A DNA stretch of 64,000 bases from Novisyntrophococcus fermenticellae (GCF_018866245.1 NZ_CP076458.1:124001-188000); one strand, 5' to 3'. Shown: positions 1 through 8,777, counted from the first letter of the stretch. Translations and numbers: made by a program. Notes: a model not told the origin generated them from the letters alone.

Positions 1-148
1 TGCGTAAGCGATTCTTTTCTGTAATCGTGAGGGGGGTATCCTTTCCGTCTTTTAACACCAGTTCATCAATGCAGTCCAGAATTTCCTGATCATCAATTTC
101 TCTGCTCATATCAAGCTGCTGCAGTAGTTGGTTTCTAAGTTCCTCCAT
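1..148 (-). CDS. CpaF/TadA-type pilus ATPase, N-terminal fragment
   Basis: Only the first 49 codons are inside the window; the gene continues past the left edge. The start is an ATG at 148 preceded on the minus strand by a GGGAGAA-like ribosome binding site, 5 bases after the stop codon of the CpaE-like gene. The visible protein begins MEELRNQLLQQLDMSR and is acidic and helical, like the region ahead of the secretion-ATPase core in CpaF proteins. No Walker motif is visible. The assignment rests mainly on position behind a CpaE-like ATPase and an A24 prepilin peptidase, the usual order of Tad/Flp pilus clusters. It could be another protein of the same cluster. Confidence 0.5.
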   Translation of the reverse strand, partial: MEELRNQLLQQLDMSREIDDQEILDCIDELVLKDGKDTPLTITEKNRLR

Positions 149-153
149 GTGTT

Positions 154-1173
154 TCAAAACAAATTCTCCCTTCTGCGCATTTCCCGAATATGGTCGCCCA
201 GCTCACTCCAAACCAGATTTTCAATATAGGATCTTCCCGTATGGTTTGTGGTATGAAATGGGGGCTTAATCTTTTGAATCTTTTTCGGCAGACTGTCGTG
301 TCCCCAGACATGCAGCAGATGTTCAAACTGTGCAATCTTAGCTATAGAAAATGCATCGCTGCGGATGGGAACATAAATTTGCTCACAGGATTCGAGAATC
401 CGGAACAGCTCATGAACACCGTCCCCAAGGTCCAATATCAAAATTTCGTAGCTGCTATCTTTAACAATCATATCTATGAGTGACATCCACTCCTCACAGG
501 TGGTGCACTGTATATCCATGGGGCATAGTGCGGGTGGGACGAAGTCCAGGTTTTGTATGCTCTGGACCATCCCTCCCAATTTGTAGGGGAGATTTACATT
601 TTCCTGACGCAGAAAATAAAGGAGATCACTTAAGGTATGATCAAAATTCTGTTCAAGCAGAAGGTCAAAGCCTGAGAAATTTTCAAGATTCAGATACAGA
701 ACGGCCCGGTCTTTTGCAAGTATCTGACCCAGAGTCAGTGCAAAGGAGGTCTTTTGCGTCCGCCCTATTGGAGAGTAGACTCCGATAATCTGTGTTTCAT
801 GTTTTAATACAGGAGTTTCCTGATGTGGTTCTTTGTCTGCTCCATAACAGCTCATAACCTCCCGGATGACGTTGTCGGAAGACTGGTACTTGTATACACT
901 TGGGTATTGATCCAGCTCTGGATGATGAACACCCTCAGATAGTACGATTAGCATATTTACCTTTAGCTGCTTCACCGCATCATTGATGGCCTTTCCAGAT
1001 ATAAGAAGAATCTCAATCGGATGCTCCCGGGCGTAGCTGCAAAGAACTTCGGGGCCGGTAAAAGCCTGAACTTCGAATGGGATATTTTTCTTATGGTTTA
1101 AGTACTCCATAAAATTATAAGCGTATTCCACCTCAAGATCACATACGGCAAATATACTTTTATGTCTGTTCAT
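154..1173 (-). CDS. CpaE/TadZ-like P-loop ATPase of a Tad pilus cluster
   Basis: 339 residues. The N-terminal third resembles a receiver-like pseudo-domain (begins MNRHKSIFAVCDLEVEYAYNF), as in TadZ/CpaE localisation factors. A MinD/ParA-like ATPase domain starts near residue 130 with GVYSPIGRTQKTSFALTLG. This is a degraded deviant Walker A: the QKTS lysine-threonine is kept but the signature lysine of KGGxGKT is missing. A later LILDLGDGVHELF stretch fits the Walker B-like strand. Family members place the Tad secretion machine at a cell site. It lies 1 base from the prepilin peptidase gene upstream and 5 bases before the CpaF-like gene, so all three are probably one operon. Family call fairly sure; ATP hydrolysis uncertain. 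Confidence 0.72.
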   Translation of the reverse strand: MNRHKSIFAVCDLEVEYAYNFMEYLNHKKNIPFEVQAFTGPEVLCSYAREHPIEILLISGKAINDAVKQLKVNMLIVLSEGVHHPELDQYPSVYKYQSSDNVIREVMSCYGADKEPHQETPVLKHETQIIGVYSPIGRTQKTSFALTLGQILAKDRAVLYLNLENFSGFDLLLEQNFDHTLSDLLYFLRQENVNLPYKLGGMVQSIQNLDFVPPALCPMDIQCTTCEEWMSLIDMIVKDSSYEILILDLGDGVHELFRILESCEQIYVPIRSDAFSIAKIAQFEHLLHVWGHDSLPKKIQKIKPPFHTTNHTGRSYIENLVWSELGDHIREMRRRENLF

Positions 1174-1174
1174 A

Positions 1175-1657
1175 TCAATAAAAACCTCCTATCCACAATA
1201 GAACTCCTATTAAGACTGCCACGGAAAAGTGCAGATGCTCCGGGCGGTTCTTGCCAGGCAGACGGTATGAAATTCTCTGCTTTAAGTGAATAAACCGCTG
1301 GAAATAAGTTATGAAATATTGCATGCGGTCGAATAACGAATGACAGAAAATTAAGAATGCGAAGGAAAGTATCGCTCCACATAAAAAAGAATAGAGAATG
1401 CATATAAATATCTTACCAGGCCCCATAAATACGCCCAGAACAGATAAAAGCTTAATATCACCCGCGCCTAACATTCTTGCAGTAAACAACGGGAACAGCA
1501 TCACTATGGGGAGCAGGGCTCCGGACAGAAGATAAGGAATCTGGACAGCTCCGTTCAGAAAGAGCTGAAACAAAATGCCGGCAGTCCAGCCTGTCAGAAT
1601 CCAGTTATTGGGTATCTTCTCGTCTTTTAAATCCATATATACCGCTGCAGTAGTCAA
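1175..1657 (-). CDS. A24 family prepilin peptidase (TadV/CpaA-like), 5' end apparently shifted by one base
   Basis: A membrane protein of about 160 residues with both A24 aspartates: the first in YMDLKDEKIPN and the second in GAGDIKLL. Such enzymes cut the leader peptide of Flp-type prepilins at the inner face of the membrane. The open frame begins at a TTG (1657) with no ribosome binding site. A well placed AGGAGG (1694-1689) with 8-nt spacing points instead to ATG at 1680, but that frame hits a stop after eight codons. One more G in the GGGG run at 1680-1675 would join this ATG to the long frame and give MGEFLALLL..., a normal first helix. So either a base is missing or the gene is damaged. 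Confidence 0.75.
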   Translation of the reverse strand: MTTAAVYMDLKDEKIPNNWILTGWTAGILFQLFLNGAVQIPYLLSGALLPIVMLFPLFTARMLGAGDIKLLSVLGVFMGPGKIFICILYSFLCGAILSFAFLIFCHSLFDRMQYFITYFQRFIHLKQRISYRLPGKNRPEHLHFSVAVLIGVLLWIGGFY

Positions 1658-1951
1658 TAATAAAGCCAGGAATTCCCCATATACATCACCTCCTGTGAAA
1701 TTATTAAAAAAGGATGATTCATCTTGCAGATAAAATGCAGATTAGAAAAGAAATCAATGATTTGCAATTGGAATGTTTTGGATGAAGTTGATTATACCCA
1801 GATTTTAGCATTTTGTCCAGCAAAATAATGCACAAAAAAATAGGAAAATTTTCTCTCTATTTTTTTTATCTATATATAATTTCTAATAGATTGATTTTTA
1901 ACAAATTATTCATTATAATCATAGTGAATAACAATTTTCAGAGGTAGATAC

Positions 1952-2587
1952 ATGGGATCAGAGAACTATAATGAAGATATCATAGACGAGATGCGAAGAA
2001 GTCCGGTATGCTGGATGAATTATATTATAATTGGGATCAATATTGTGGTATTTGCGTTGGTGGAGGCAACAGGAAGTTCACTGGATGCAGCGCATATGGT
2101 GGATTGGGGGGCCGCATATACTCCACTGATTAAGCAGGGAGAATTTTACCGTTTGTTTACCTGCATGTTTCTTCACTTTGGAATTGAGCATTTGTTTAAT
2201 AATATGTTTTTGCTGTTTTTTGTGGGATATTATCTGGAACAATATGTGGGAAAGATAAGGTATTTGATTATCTATCTGGGAGGTGGGCTGCTGGGCAGCC
2301 TCGGTTCCTGGGCAATGGAAGTGTCACAGGGAACAGAAATTGTATCGGCGGGCGCATCGGGAGCAATATTTTCTGTGCTGGGAGCCCTTGTTATTATAGT
2401 CTGGCACTACAGGGGCCATAAAGGGAATCTCAGTGTGAGACGTTTACTTGCAATGATTGCATTATCTGTCTATGTAGGATTCCGTTCTACGGGTGTAGAT
2501 AATCTGGCCCATGTAGGCGGACTTCTTGGGGGAGCCTTTCTGGCACTTTTTCCTGTTCGTTTTAAGAAATCGGAAAATGAAGTGTAA
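1952..2587 (+). CDS. Rhomboid family intramembrane serine protease
   Basis: 211 residues with six or so hydrophobic helices. The rhomboid signature is complete: HLFNNMFLLFF on the second helix (HxxxN), the nucleophile Ser in GASGAIFSVLGA, and the catalytic His in LAHVGGLLGGAF. Rhomboids cleave transmembrane segments of other membrane proteins; no substrate is evident here. The start ATG follows AGAGGT. The last 26 bases overlap the 3' end of the kinase gene on the other strand, so the two genes converge with no terminator between them. Confidence 0.9.
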   Translation: MGSENYNEDIIDEMRRSPVCWMNYIIIGINIVVFALVEATGSSLDAAHMVDWGAAYTPLIKQGEFYRLFTCMFLHFGIEHLFNNMFLLFFVGYYLEQYVGKIRYLIIYLGGGLLGSLGSWAMEVSQGTEIVSAGASGAIFSVLGALVIIVWHYRGHKGNLSVRRLLAMIALSVYVGFRSTGVDNLAHVGGLLGGAFLALFPVRFKKSENEV

Positions 2588-3218
2588 ACTCTGTCCCCTC
2601 TTCTGGAACGGATATTACGGATATGGAACCGTTGTGCCCTTTCATGATCTCTTCACAAATAGCCAGACCAAGCCCGTTTCCGTCTTTTTTATAGGTTACG
2701 AAAGGATGGAAGATGGTATCCATCTGTTCTTGCGTAATGCCGCAGCCATTGTCAGAGCATTTGATATCAATATTATCACCATCGCAAGTCAGGCTGATAG
2801 TGATTCTCCCCTCATTTGGGGCGATAGCCTCTGCAGCATTGCGAATCAAATTTGAAAACAGCTGATTCATTTTAACAGGATCCAGTTTGATTCTTGGGAT
2901 AGCGGATTCTTTTTGAAGCACAAGATCTATACCATCCTTTTTTAACATTTCCCGTGCAGATTCAGTAAATTTCACAAGAAACAGGTAAAGATTTATCTCA
3001 TCTTTGCAAAGATTGGCTGCGTGGTTATAATCTGTAAGCTCGTCCAACAGAGATCGAAGAATCGTCATATTTTCTTCGATTTTGTCATAATAATTGTACG
3101 TGGCGACTTCCGGATGATCTTGTACCATTAGCTGCAGGAAACTGTTGATCAGTGTTACCGGATTTCTCACCTCGTGTGAGAATTTTGACAATGTGTAGTT
3201 ATATTTTTCATCTTTCAT
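2562..3218 (-). CDS. Soluble sensor histidine kinase without a sensor domain
   Basis: About 218 residues, cytoplasmic, no membrane segment. The DHp helix carries the H-box FSHEVRNPVTLI, followed by the N-box NLIRNAAEAI, the G1 box CSDNGCGIT and the G2 box GNGLGLAI. It is therefore a bare DHp plus HATPase_c unit, similar in plan to small sporulation-type kinases (KinB/Spo0B-like C termini). No response regulator is adjacent, so the partner is unknown. I chose ATG 3218 over the GTG at 3227 because GAGGTG lies 6 bases before it. Converges on, and overlaps by 26 bases, the rhomboid gene. Confidence 0.85.
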   Translation of the reverse strand: MKDEKYNYTLSKFSHEVRNPVTLINSFLQLMVQDHPEVATYNYYDKIEENMTILRSLLDELTDYNHAANLCKDEINLYLFLVKFTESAREMLKKDGIDLVLQKESAIPRIKLDPVKMNQLFSNLIRNAAEAIAPNEGRITISLTCDGDNIDIKCSDNGCGITQEQMDTIFHPFVTYKKDGNGLGLAICEEIMKGHNGSISVISVPEEGTEFTLHFPIS

Positions 3219-3288
3219 GTATATCACCTCTTTAAGTACAGTTTAGCACCTGAAGGCATAATAATCAAACAAAAAAGTTTTTGTTTTT

Positions 3289-3317
3289 TTGACAAAAAGT
3301 GACAAAAAGATGATAAG
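3289..3317 (+). promoter_or_regulatory. Putative sigma-A promoter for the HIT/sigma-factor pair
   Basis: TTGACA at 3289-3294, a 17-bp spacer and GATAAG at 3312-3317, about 75 bases before the HIT start. The -10 box matches consensus at 4 of 6 positions. A direct repeat of TGACAAAAAG overlaps the spacer. Confidence 0.5.
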
Positions 3318-3390
3318 ATAGAAACAAAAGAGTTGTATTTTATGCTTTTTTACAGATACTTAATGCAAATATAAAATTGGAGGTAAAATT

Positions 3391-3798
3391 ATGGACTGTA
3401 TTTTTTGCAAAATTGCCAATGGCGAGATTCCTTCTGCAACATTGTATGAAGATGAGAATTTTCGGGTGGTGTTGGATATAGGACCGGCATCCGTTGGGCA
3501 TACACTGATTCTACCTAAAAAACATTATGAAGATGTTTATGAGTTGCCGGATGAGCTGGCAGCTAATGCGTTCTGCCTGGCTAAGAGGACTGCAAATGCT
3601 TTGAAGCGGGGGCTGCATCCGGAAGGGCTGAATATACTTCAGAATAATGGAAGCATGGCAGGACAGACGGTATTTCATTTTCATATTCATCTGATTCCCA
3701 GATATCGGGAGGATCAGATTGCATTGTCATGGGAACCGGGGGTGTTGGAGGAAAGTGACAAAAAAAAGATCATAAAAAAAGTAAGAGAACAATTTTAA
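3391..3798 (+). CDS. HIT family nucleotide-binding hydrolase
   Basis: 135 residues, the usual size for a Hit-type protein. The N terminus MDCIFCKIANGEIPS contains the CxxC zinc half site typical of bacterial HIT proteins, and FHFHIHLIPR gives the HxHxH histidine triad. Family members hydrolyse adenosine phosphoramidates and related nucleotide conjugates; the true substrate cannot be read from sequence. The start ATG follows GGAGG with good spacing. The sigma-factor gene starts 15 bases downstream, so the two are probably cotranscribed. Confidence 0.9.
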   Translation: MDCIFCKIANGEIPSATLYEDENFRVVLDIGPASVGHTLILPKKHYEDVYELPDELAANAFCLAKRTANALKRGLHPEGLNILQNNGSMAGQTVFHFHIHLIPRYREDQIALSWEPGVLEESDKKKIIKKVREQF

Positions 3799-3813
3799 CT
3801 TGCAGGACTTGAC

Positions 3814-4311
3814 ATGAAGAAGACAGAATTTAGGGAAATTTATGACCAGTACCATTCTCTTGTGACAAAAATTGCCTATGATGTTATTGAGGATTTTCAA
3901 TTGGCGCAGGATATCACGCAGGATGTATTTGTCAGTCTATATCTGAATAGAAACAGCATTGACATGCAAAGAGTGAAAGGATGGCTGATTACCTGTACCA
4001 CCAGAAAGGCAATCGATTACAGGAGGAAAACCTATTATGAGTGGGAAGTGGTAGGAAAAGAGGATATTACTTATTTGGGAAGTGATACCATTTCGGCAGA
4101 GTGTGAAGTTCTTAAAAGGGAGATTTTATCTCAAATATTGGCAGAGCTCTACCAAAAGAACAGACAATGGTTTTACATAATTATGAAAATTGATATTGAA
4201 GGAGAAAAACCGGAAGCTGTTGCCAATGAGATGGGCATTACTTTGAATAACCTCAGAGTCAGACATCATCGCGCAAAAAAATGGCTGAGTCATAGATATA
4301 CTGAAAAATAA
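3814..4311 (+). CDS. ECF-type RNA polymerase sigma factor
   Basis: 165 residues. The sigma-2 region reads FREIYDQYHSLVTKIAYDVIE and AQDITQDVFVSLY, which are the core-binding and -10 contacts of ECF factors. A sigma-4 helix-turn-helix lies near residue 130 (EAVANEMGITLNNLRVRHHRAK). It directs RNA polymerase to an unknown regulon. No anti-sigma factor gene follows, because the next gene (murG) is convergent; control may act elsewhere. Probably cotranscribed with the HIT gene (15-base gap). A bidirectional terminator follows. Confidence 0.85.
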   Translation: MKKTEFREIYDQYHSLVTKIAYDVIEDFQLAQDITQDVFVSLYLNRNSIDMQRVKGWLITCTTRKAIDYRRKTYYEWEVVGKEDITYLGSDTISAECEVLKREILSQILAELYQKNRQWFYIIMKIDIEGEKPEAVANEMGITLNNLRVRHHRAKKWLSHRYTEK

Positions 4312-4340
4312 GTCTTCTATGCCGGATTATCGAAGCTATG

Positions 4341-4369
4341 TTCCCCAGAGGCAGCTACTCCTCTGGGAA
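4341..4369. terminator. Bidirectional terminator hairpin
   Basis: Stem TTCCC(C)AGAGG / CCTCTGGGAA with an 8-base loop, between the convergent sigma-factor and murG stop codons. Confidence 0.65.
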
Positions 4370-4374
4370 ATTCT

Positions 4375-5436
4375 TTATGAGCAGGTTTCTATTAAATCCA
4401 TAATCACTTGAATAGAATCGGTATGACTGCTGTTTTTCATGGCGGTTATATACCGGTTTCTATCCGCATATAATTCTTTGATTGCATCTAAAAGTTTCTG
4501 GGAGGTAAGCGATTCTTCTTCAAGTACCATACTGTATCCCTGCCTTTCAAAGGAGCGGGCATTCAAAATTTGATCGCCCCTGCTAGCCTTTGCGGATAAG
4601 GGAATCAAGAGGTTTGGCTTGGCCAGAGAACTGATTTCACATATGGCGTTAGCGCCGGCGCGGGAGATCACCAGATCTGCAAGGGCAAACATATCGGGAA
4701 GCTCTTTTTTAATATATTCATACTGAACATAACCGGTAACCCCTTCCAAAGACGCATCGACCTTTCCCTTTCCACAGAGGTGTATAATCTGGAAATCTTT
4801 GAGAAGTTCGGGTAAGATGGATCGCACTGCATCATTCACAGAGGCAGACCCCAGACTTCCTCCGATTACCATAATAACAGGTTTATTGGCAGTAAAGTTG
4901 CAGAAGTTCAGCGCATTCAGTTTATTCCCTGCAAGAAGTTCACGCCGAATGGGCGTCCCGGTCAAAACAGCCTTTTCTTCAGGAAGAGAGGCGAGAGTCT
5001 CGGGGAAATTACAGCAGATTCTGGCTGCGGAGGGTATACATAATCTGTTAGCCAGGCCTGGGGTCATATCCGATTCATGTATGATGACCGGAATTTTAAG
5101 ACGCTTCGCAGCAAGAACAACAGGAACGGCAACAAATCCGCCTTTTGAAAATATAATATCGGGGGACAGGTCTTTCAGATGTTTTTTTGCATTACTGAAA
5201 CCTTTTAATACGCGAAACGGGTCCGTAAAGTTTTTTATATCAAAATAACGGCGTAATTTGCCGGACGAAATTCCATAATAGGGAATATCCAGTTCCTCTA
5301 TTAATTTTTTCTCTATCCCTTCATAAGAACCAATATAAGAGATCTGATAACCGGATTTTTTTAAGAAAGGTATTAATGCTATATTAGGTGTTACATGCCC
5401 GGCGGTACCGCCGCCTGTCAGAACAATGTGTTTCAT
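4375..5436 (-). CDS. murG: MurG, UDP-GlcNAc:lipid I N-acetylglucosaminyltransferase
   Basis: 353 residues from the ATG at 5436, which has AGGAGG 7 bases upstream. The first loop reads [13 protein letters not shown], the G-loop of MurG. Further motifs are [22 protein letters not shown] and the UDP-sugar site [11 protein letters not shown] with [11 protein letters not shown]. The enzyme adds GlcNAc to lipid I at the inner face of the membrane to make lipid II for peptidoglycan. Here it stands alone rather than in a dcw cluster. Length and motifs are normal, so the call is firm. Confidence 0.95.
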   Translation of the reverse strand: MKHIVLTGGGTAGHVTPNIALIPFLKKSGYQISYIGSYEGIEKKLIEELDIPYYGISSGKLRRYFDIKNFTDPFRVLKGFSNAKKHLKDLSPDIIFSKGGFVAVPVVLAAKRLKIPVIIHESDMTPGLANRLCIPSAARICCNFPETLASLPEEKAVLTGTPIRRELLAGNKLNALNFCNFTANKPVIMVIGGSLGSASVNDAVRSILPELLKDFQIIHLCGKGKVDASLEGVTGYVQYEYIKKELPDMFALADLVISRAGANAICEISSLAKPNLLIPLSAKASRGDQILNARSFERQGYSMVLEEESLTSQKLLDAIKELYADRNRYITAMKNSSHTDSIQVIMDLIETCS

Positions 5437-5949
5437 GAAGAGCCTCCTGGTATATACAGAATTAGTCATTACAATTCAGTATACAATCATGTGAGGAGGA
5501 GGGCAAGAGGAAAAACAAGAAGAATAATAATAAAATTTGGAGAAAAATGTAATTTATTGGAATATAAAACGTATTCTTTAAGTAATGTAAGACTAAATAT
5601 AAGATAAAGGAGGGGAAAACTTCAATTAATGGGTACCGATTAATTTGCCTGAAGTACAATCCGGTATTTGTGGCATGGGCGCTCTTACATTACTGCCGCA
5701 GAAAGGATGGTTCCGCAGGCATAAGGAAATGGGGCAAGGCGCGCCCCGATTTCAACTATAATTCCAAACACACGAATTACAGATAGCAGATGTAAGTACC
5801 TCGGCAGATGAGAATTTTCCGGGTTGTTCTTTGTCTGCTATTTGTACGTTATTATAAAAATATTTTTTAAATTTATCCAAATTCAGGGCATTTTGAGGTA
5901 TACTAAAAGTAGCTACACAATCAGACGAACTGAAAGGGGAGGTTGCTAT
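5437..5949. other. 513-bp intergenic region with no protein-coding gene
   Basis: Lies between the divergent murG and beta-CASP genes. No open frame with coding character is present. The murG-proximal third is A/T-rich and probably promoter DNA; the central part (about 5601-5850) is structured and listed separately. The last 100 bases lead into the beta-CASP gene, with a TATACT-like box near 5899. Confidence 0.6.
5601..5850 (+). ncRNA. Candidate structured non-coding RNA or leader, class unknown
   Basis: Several hairpins follow one another here. The first is ACTTC-AATTAAT (5619-5630) pairing with ATTAATT (5639-5645) and GAAGT (5651-5655). Then TGCC-GC near 5693 pairs with GC-A-GGCA near 5719, and GGGGC pairs with GCCCC near 5731-5747. 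A long closing stem ACAGATAGCAGA (5780-5791) pairs with TCTGCTATTTGT (5836-5847) at 11 of 12 positions. It is GC-richer than its flanks. I do not recognise it as a riboswitch, 6S, SRP, tmRNA or RNase P RNA. Strand is a guess. Confidence 0.3.
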
Positions 5950-7551
5950 ATGCTGATTACATTTTTAGGTGCAGCCCATGAAGTGACTGGGAGCTGTTAT
6001 TATCTGGAAGCATGCGGGAAACGTTTTCTGGTGGATTGTGGTATGGAACAGGGTCCTAACGTGTTTGAAAACGAACCGATACCGGTGCCTCCGTCAAATT
6101 TGGACTTTGTACTGCTGACCCATGCGCACATAGATCATTCCGGGAATCTTCCTGCAATTTATGCGAAGGGATTCAGGGGACTTGTATATACCACTGAGGC
6201 AACAGCGGATCTTTGCGATATCATGCTCCGTGACAGTGCCCATATACAGATGTTCGAGGCTGAATGGAGGAACAGGAAAAACAAGAGACGTGGGAAAGAA
6301 GAGTTTATCCCGGCATATACGATGCAGGATGCTATGGGAGTGATCCGTAATATAAAGGGCTACTCTTATAATCAGATTCTTGATATAAGCCCAGGCATTC
6401 AAGTGCGTTTTATCGATGCAGGGCATCTGCTTGGATCTGCAAGTATTGAACTTTGGCTTACAGAAGGAGATGTAACCAGAAAAATTGTATTTTCGGGCGA
6501 TATAGGAAATCTGAACCAGCCACTGATAAAAAACCCTACTTATATAAAAGAGGCTGATTATGTTGTAATGGAGTCCACATATGGCGATAGAAGCCACAAA
6601 GCACCGCCTGATTATGTGAAGTCCCTGGCCAATATTTTACAGGAAACCTTCTCCAAGGGAGGGAATGTTGTAATACCGTCCTTTGCCGTAGGCAGAACCC
6701 AGGAGTTGTTATATTTTATGCGGCAGATTAAGGAGCAGAAGTTAATTCAGGGAGCAGGAAACTTCAAGGTCTATGTTGACAGTCCATTGGCTGTTGAGGC
6801 AACAAATATTTTTCAGGAGCATGATGCAGAGTGTTTCGATGAGGAAGCGGCAGAACTGATCCGCAGTGGAATTGACCCCATCAGATTTCCGGGGCTTCGC
6901 ATCTCTATTACCAGTGATGAATCAAAGGAAATTAACTTCGACAATGACCCCAAGGTAATTATATCCGCCAGCGGAATGTGTGATGCAGGGCGCATCAAGC
7001 ATCACCTGAAACATAATCTCTGGAGAGAGGAGTGTACGATATTATTTGTAGGATATCAGGCAGTGGGCACTCCGGGAAGGGCTTTGACAGAAGGGGCTGA
7101 TACCATACGTTTGTTTGGTGAAGCCGTACAGGTAAATGCCAGAATTATGATGCTGCAAGGTATCAGCGGGCATGCCGATAATAAGGGGCTGATGCAGTGG
7201 GCCTCATCTTTTGAAGAACATCCGAATCAGGTTTTTGTCACGCATGGGGAAGAGAATGTCTCCGAAATTTTTGCAGAGCGGCTGAGGAGGGAACTTCAAT
7301 ATGAAGTAACTGTGCCTTACAGCGGTACAGTATATGATTTGAAGGAAAATAAAGTGGTATCCGCACCCACACCAGTCCGTATTGAAAAGGCAAGGCAGGT
7401 GGATGCCAGAAAGAGTGCTGTATATGCCCGGTTGTTAGCTGCAGGTGAACGGCTCATGGCTGTCATCCGGCATAATGAGGGAGGGGCCAATAAGGACTTG
7501 TCTAAATTCGCTGATCAGATCAATAATCTCTCCGATAAATGGGACAGATGA
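5950..7551 (+). CDS. MBL-fold beta-CASP RNA/DNA nuclease-like hydrolase
   Basis: 533 residues from ATG 5950, which follows GGGGAGG. The metallo-beta-lactamase core has THAHIDHSGNLP (residues 57-68) and AGHLLGSASIEL, with the metal Asp in VFSGDIGN. The beta-CASP part includes FAVGRTQELLYF and ISASGMCDAGRIKHHL, and the RMMBL part includes ISGHADNKGLM and FVTHGE. This is the CPSF73-like bacterial architecture, usually an exo/endoribonuclease. A charged C-terminal tail of about 60 residues, ending in NNLSDKWDR, follows. The substrate is unknown. A strong terminator follows directly. Confidence 0.88.
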   Translation: MLITFLGAAHEVTGSCYYLEACGKRFLVDCGMEQGPNVFENEPIPVPPSNLDFVLLTHAHIDHSGNLPAIYAKGFRGLVYTTEATADLCDIMLRDSAHIQMFEAEWRNRKNKRRGKEEFIPAYTMQDAMGVIRNIKGYSYNQILDISPGIQVRFIDAGHLLGSASIELWLTEGDVTRKIVFSGDIGNLNQPLIKNPTYIKEADYVVMESTYGDRSHKAPPDYVKSLANILQETFSKGGNVVIPSFAVGRTQELLYFMRQIKEQKLIQGAGNFKVYVDSPLAVEATNIFQEHDAECFDEEAAELIRSGIDPIRFPGLRISITSDESKEINFDNDPKVIISASGMCDAGRIKHHLKHNLWREECTILFVGYQAVGTPGRALTEGADTIRLFGEAVQVNARIMMLQGISGHADNKGLMQWASSFEEHPNQVFVTHGEENVSEIFAERLRRELQYEVTVPYSGTVYDLKENKVVSAPTPVRIEKARQVDARKSAVYARLLAAGERLMAVIRHNEGGANKDLSKFADQINNLSDKWDR

Positions 7552-7553
7552 TA

Positions 7554-7591
7554 TAGCAAAGGGGTTTGCATATGTGCGAACCCCTTTGCTA
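7554..7591. terminator. Bidirectional terminator
   Basis: Strong stem TAGCAAAGGGGTT / AACCCCTTTGCTA just after the beta-CASP stop, shared with the convergent TSCPD gene. Confidence 0.8.
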
Positions 7592-7599
7592 TTACTTCA

Positions 7600-7836
7600 T
7601 TATAATGCCTGCTTTAATGCCTGAGCAAGCTGATCCGGACATGAAGTTTTCTTAAAGCCGCAGGGAATCCCTTCCAGCTTTTCGATTGCTTCCTTTGCAT
7701 CCATACCTTCAATCAGCGAGCAGATGCCCTTTAAGTTCCCATCGCATCCTCCGGTAAAGTTTACATTATGGACTTTTCCGTCGGTCAGGTTAAACTCGAT
7801 TTGCTTACTGCAGGTACCATGGGTTTTATATACCAT
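7600..7836 (-). CDS. TSCPD domain protein
   Basis: 78 residues from ATG 7836, chosen because AAGGAG lies about 8 bases before it. It contains THGTCSKQIEF, GGCDGNLKGI and the name-giving TSCPD near the C terminus, with four cysteines that could bind a metal. The TSCPD domain also occurs at the C terminus of some ribonucleotide reductases; the free-standing form is common in Clostridia and has no settled function. Single gene, with a terminator shared with the convergent upstream gene. Confidence 0.85.
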   Translation of the reverse strand: MVYKTHGTCSKQIEFNLTDGKVHNVNFTGGCDGNLKGICSLIEGMDAKEAIEKLEGIPCGFKKTSCPDQLAQALKQAL

Positions 7837-7884
7837 ACCATCATCTCCTTCGTTGTAAAACAGCAAATATCATGCTATGATGTA

Positions 7885-7908
7885 AGGGTCAAAAGGTATT
7901 TTGACCCT
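7885..7908. repeat. Short palindromic repeat, GGGTCAAAAGG family
   Basis: Perfect 10-bp arms AGGGTCAAAA and TTTTGACCCT around a GGTA loop, flanked by GATGTA and ATAATAGTATC. The same core recurs at 39598-39610, 45768-45780 and, with one change, 49602-49613. Confidence 0.7.
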
Positions 7909-7981
7909 ATAATAGTATCAGTATATCAGTTATAGATAGAATATTCCAGTATTAATTAAAGCGGCAGGAGGATTTTGAAAG

Positions 7982-8680
7982 ATGAACTTAATCGGTATCA
8001 TAGGTGCGATGGAAGAAGAAGTTGAAAAGCTAAAGCAGCAAATGACTGCGGTTTCGGTCAGGAATAAGGCTTCCATGGCATTCAATAAGGGCAGACTGAA
8101 TGGAAAAGATGTGGTAGTAGTACGTTCTGGAATTGGTAAAGTCAATGCAGGTATTTGTACCCAGATACTTATAGATGATTATAAAGTAGATGCAATCATT
8201 AATACCGGGATTGCCGGTTCTCTGAAGAACGAGATCAATATTGGAGATATCGTAGTTTCTACCGATGCGCTTCAGCACGATATGGATGCAACGAATTTCG
8301 GATATATCAGGGGACAGATTCCGAGGATGGATGTACTGGCTTTTCCGGCGGATGAAAAACTGACAAGTCTGGCCTGTGAGGTATGCCGGGAGGTAAATCC
8401 TGAGATCGCTGTATTTGCAGGCAGGGTGGTAAGCGGTGATCAGTTCATCTCCGACAAGGATGTAAAAAAACGCATTATCAATGACTTTGGAGGCTGCTGT
8501 ACAGAGATGGAGGGAGCTGCAATTGCACAGGGGGCATATCTGAATCGGATTCCCTACGTGGTGATTCGGGCGATTTCAGATAAAGCTGACGACAGTGCTT
8601 CCGTGGATTACCCAACATTCGAGCGGAAAGCTATCAGACATTGTGTCAATTTAGTGGAGAATATGGTAAAAAGGCTGTAA
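7982..8680 (+). CDS. mtnN: 5'-methylthioadenosine/S-adenosylhomocysteine nucleosidase
   Basis: 232 residues, normal for MTA/SAH nucleosidase. Typical stretches are GIIGAMEEEVEKL at the N terminus, VVRSGIGKVNAGI, NTGIAGSL, SGDQFI and EMEGAAIAQ, and the catalytic Asp in RAISDKADD. It cleaves adenine from MTA and SAH, recycling methionine and adenine and feeding the S-ribosylhomocysteine branch. No luxS is nearby. An AGGAGG lies about 11 bases before the ATG. Probably monocistronic: the next gene starts about 97 bases downstream. Confidence 0.95.
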   Translation: MNLIGIIGAMEEEVEKLKQQMTAVSVRNKASMAFNKGRLNGKDVVVVRSGIGKVNAGICTQILIDDYKVDAIINTGIAGSLKNEINIGDIVVSTDALQHDMDATNFGYIRGQIPRMDVLAFPADEKLTSLACEVCREVNPEIAVFAGRVVSGDQFISDKDVKKRIINDFGGCCTEMEGAAIAQGAYLNRIPYVVIRAISDKADDSASVDYPTFERKAIRHCVNLVENMVKRL

Positions 8681-8777
8681 AAGAAAAGAATCTGTCGGCA
8701 TTTGACGAACGATTTTTATGCAAAAAATCATATCTGCGGTATATAATGACAGTACCAAAACGCAAGGGGGTATCATA

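Noticed and set aside
5601..5850. 6S RNA or a known riboswitch
   Set aside because: I looked for the conserved cores of SAM, TPP, FMN, c-di-GMP, preQ1 and ZTP riboswitches and the 6S layout and found none that fits.
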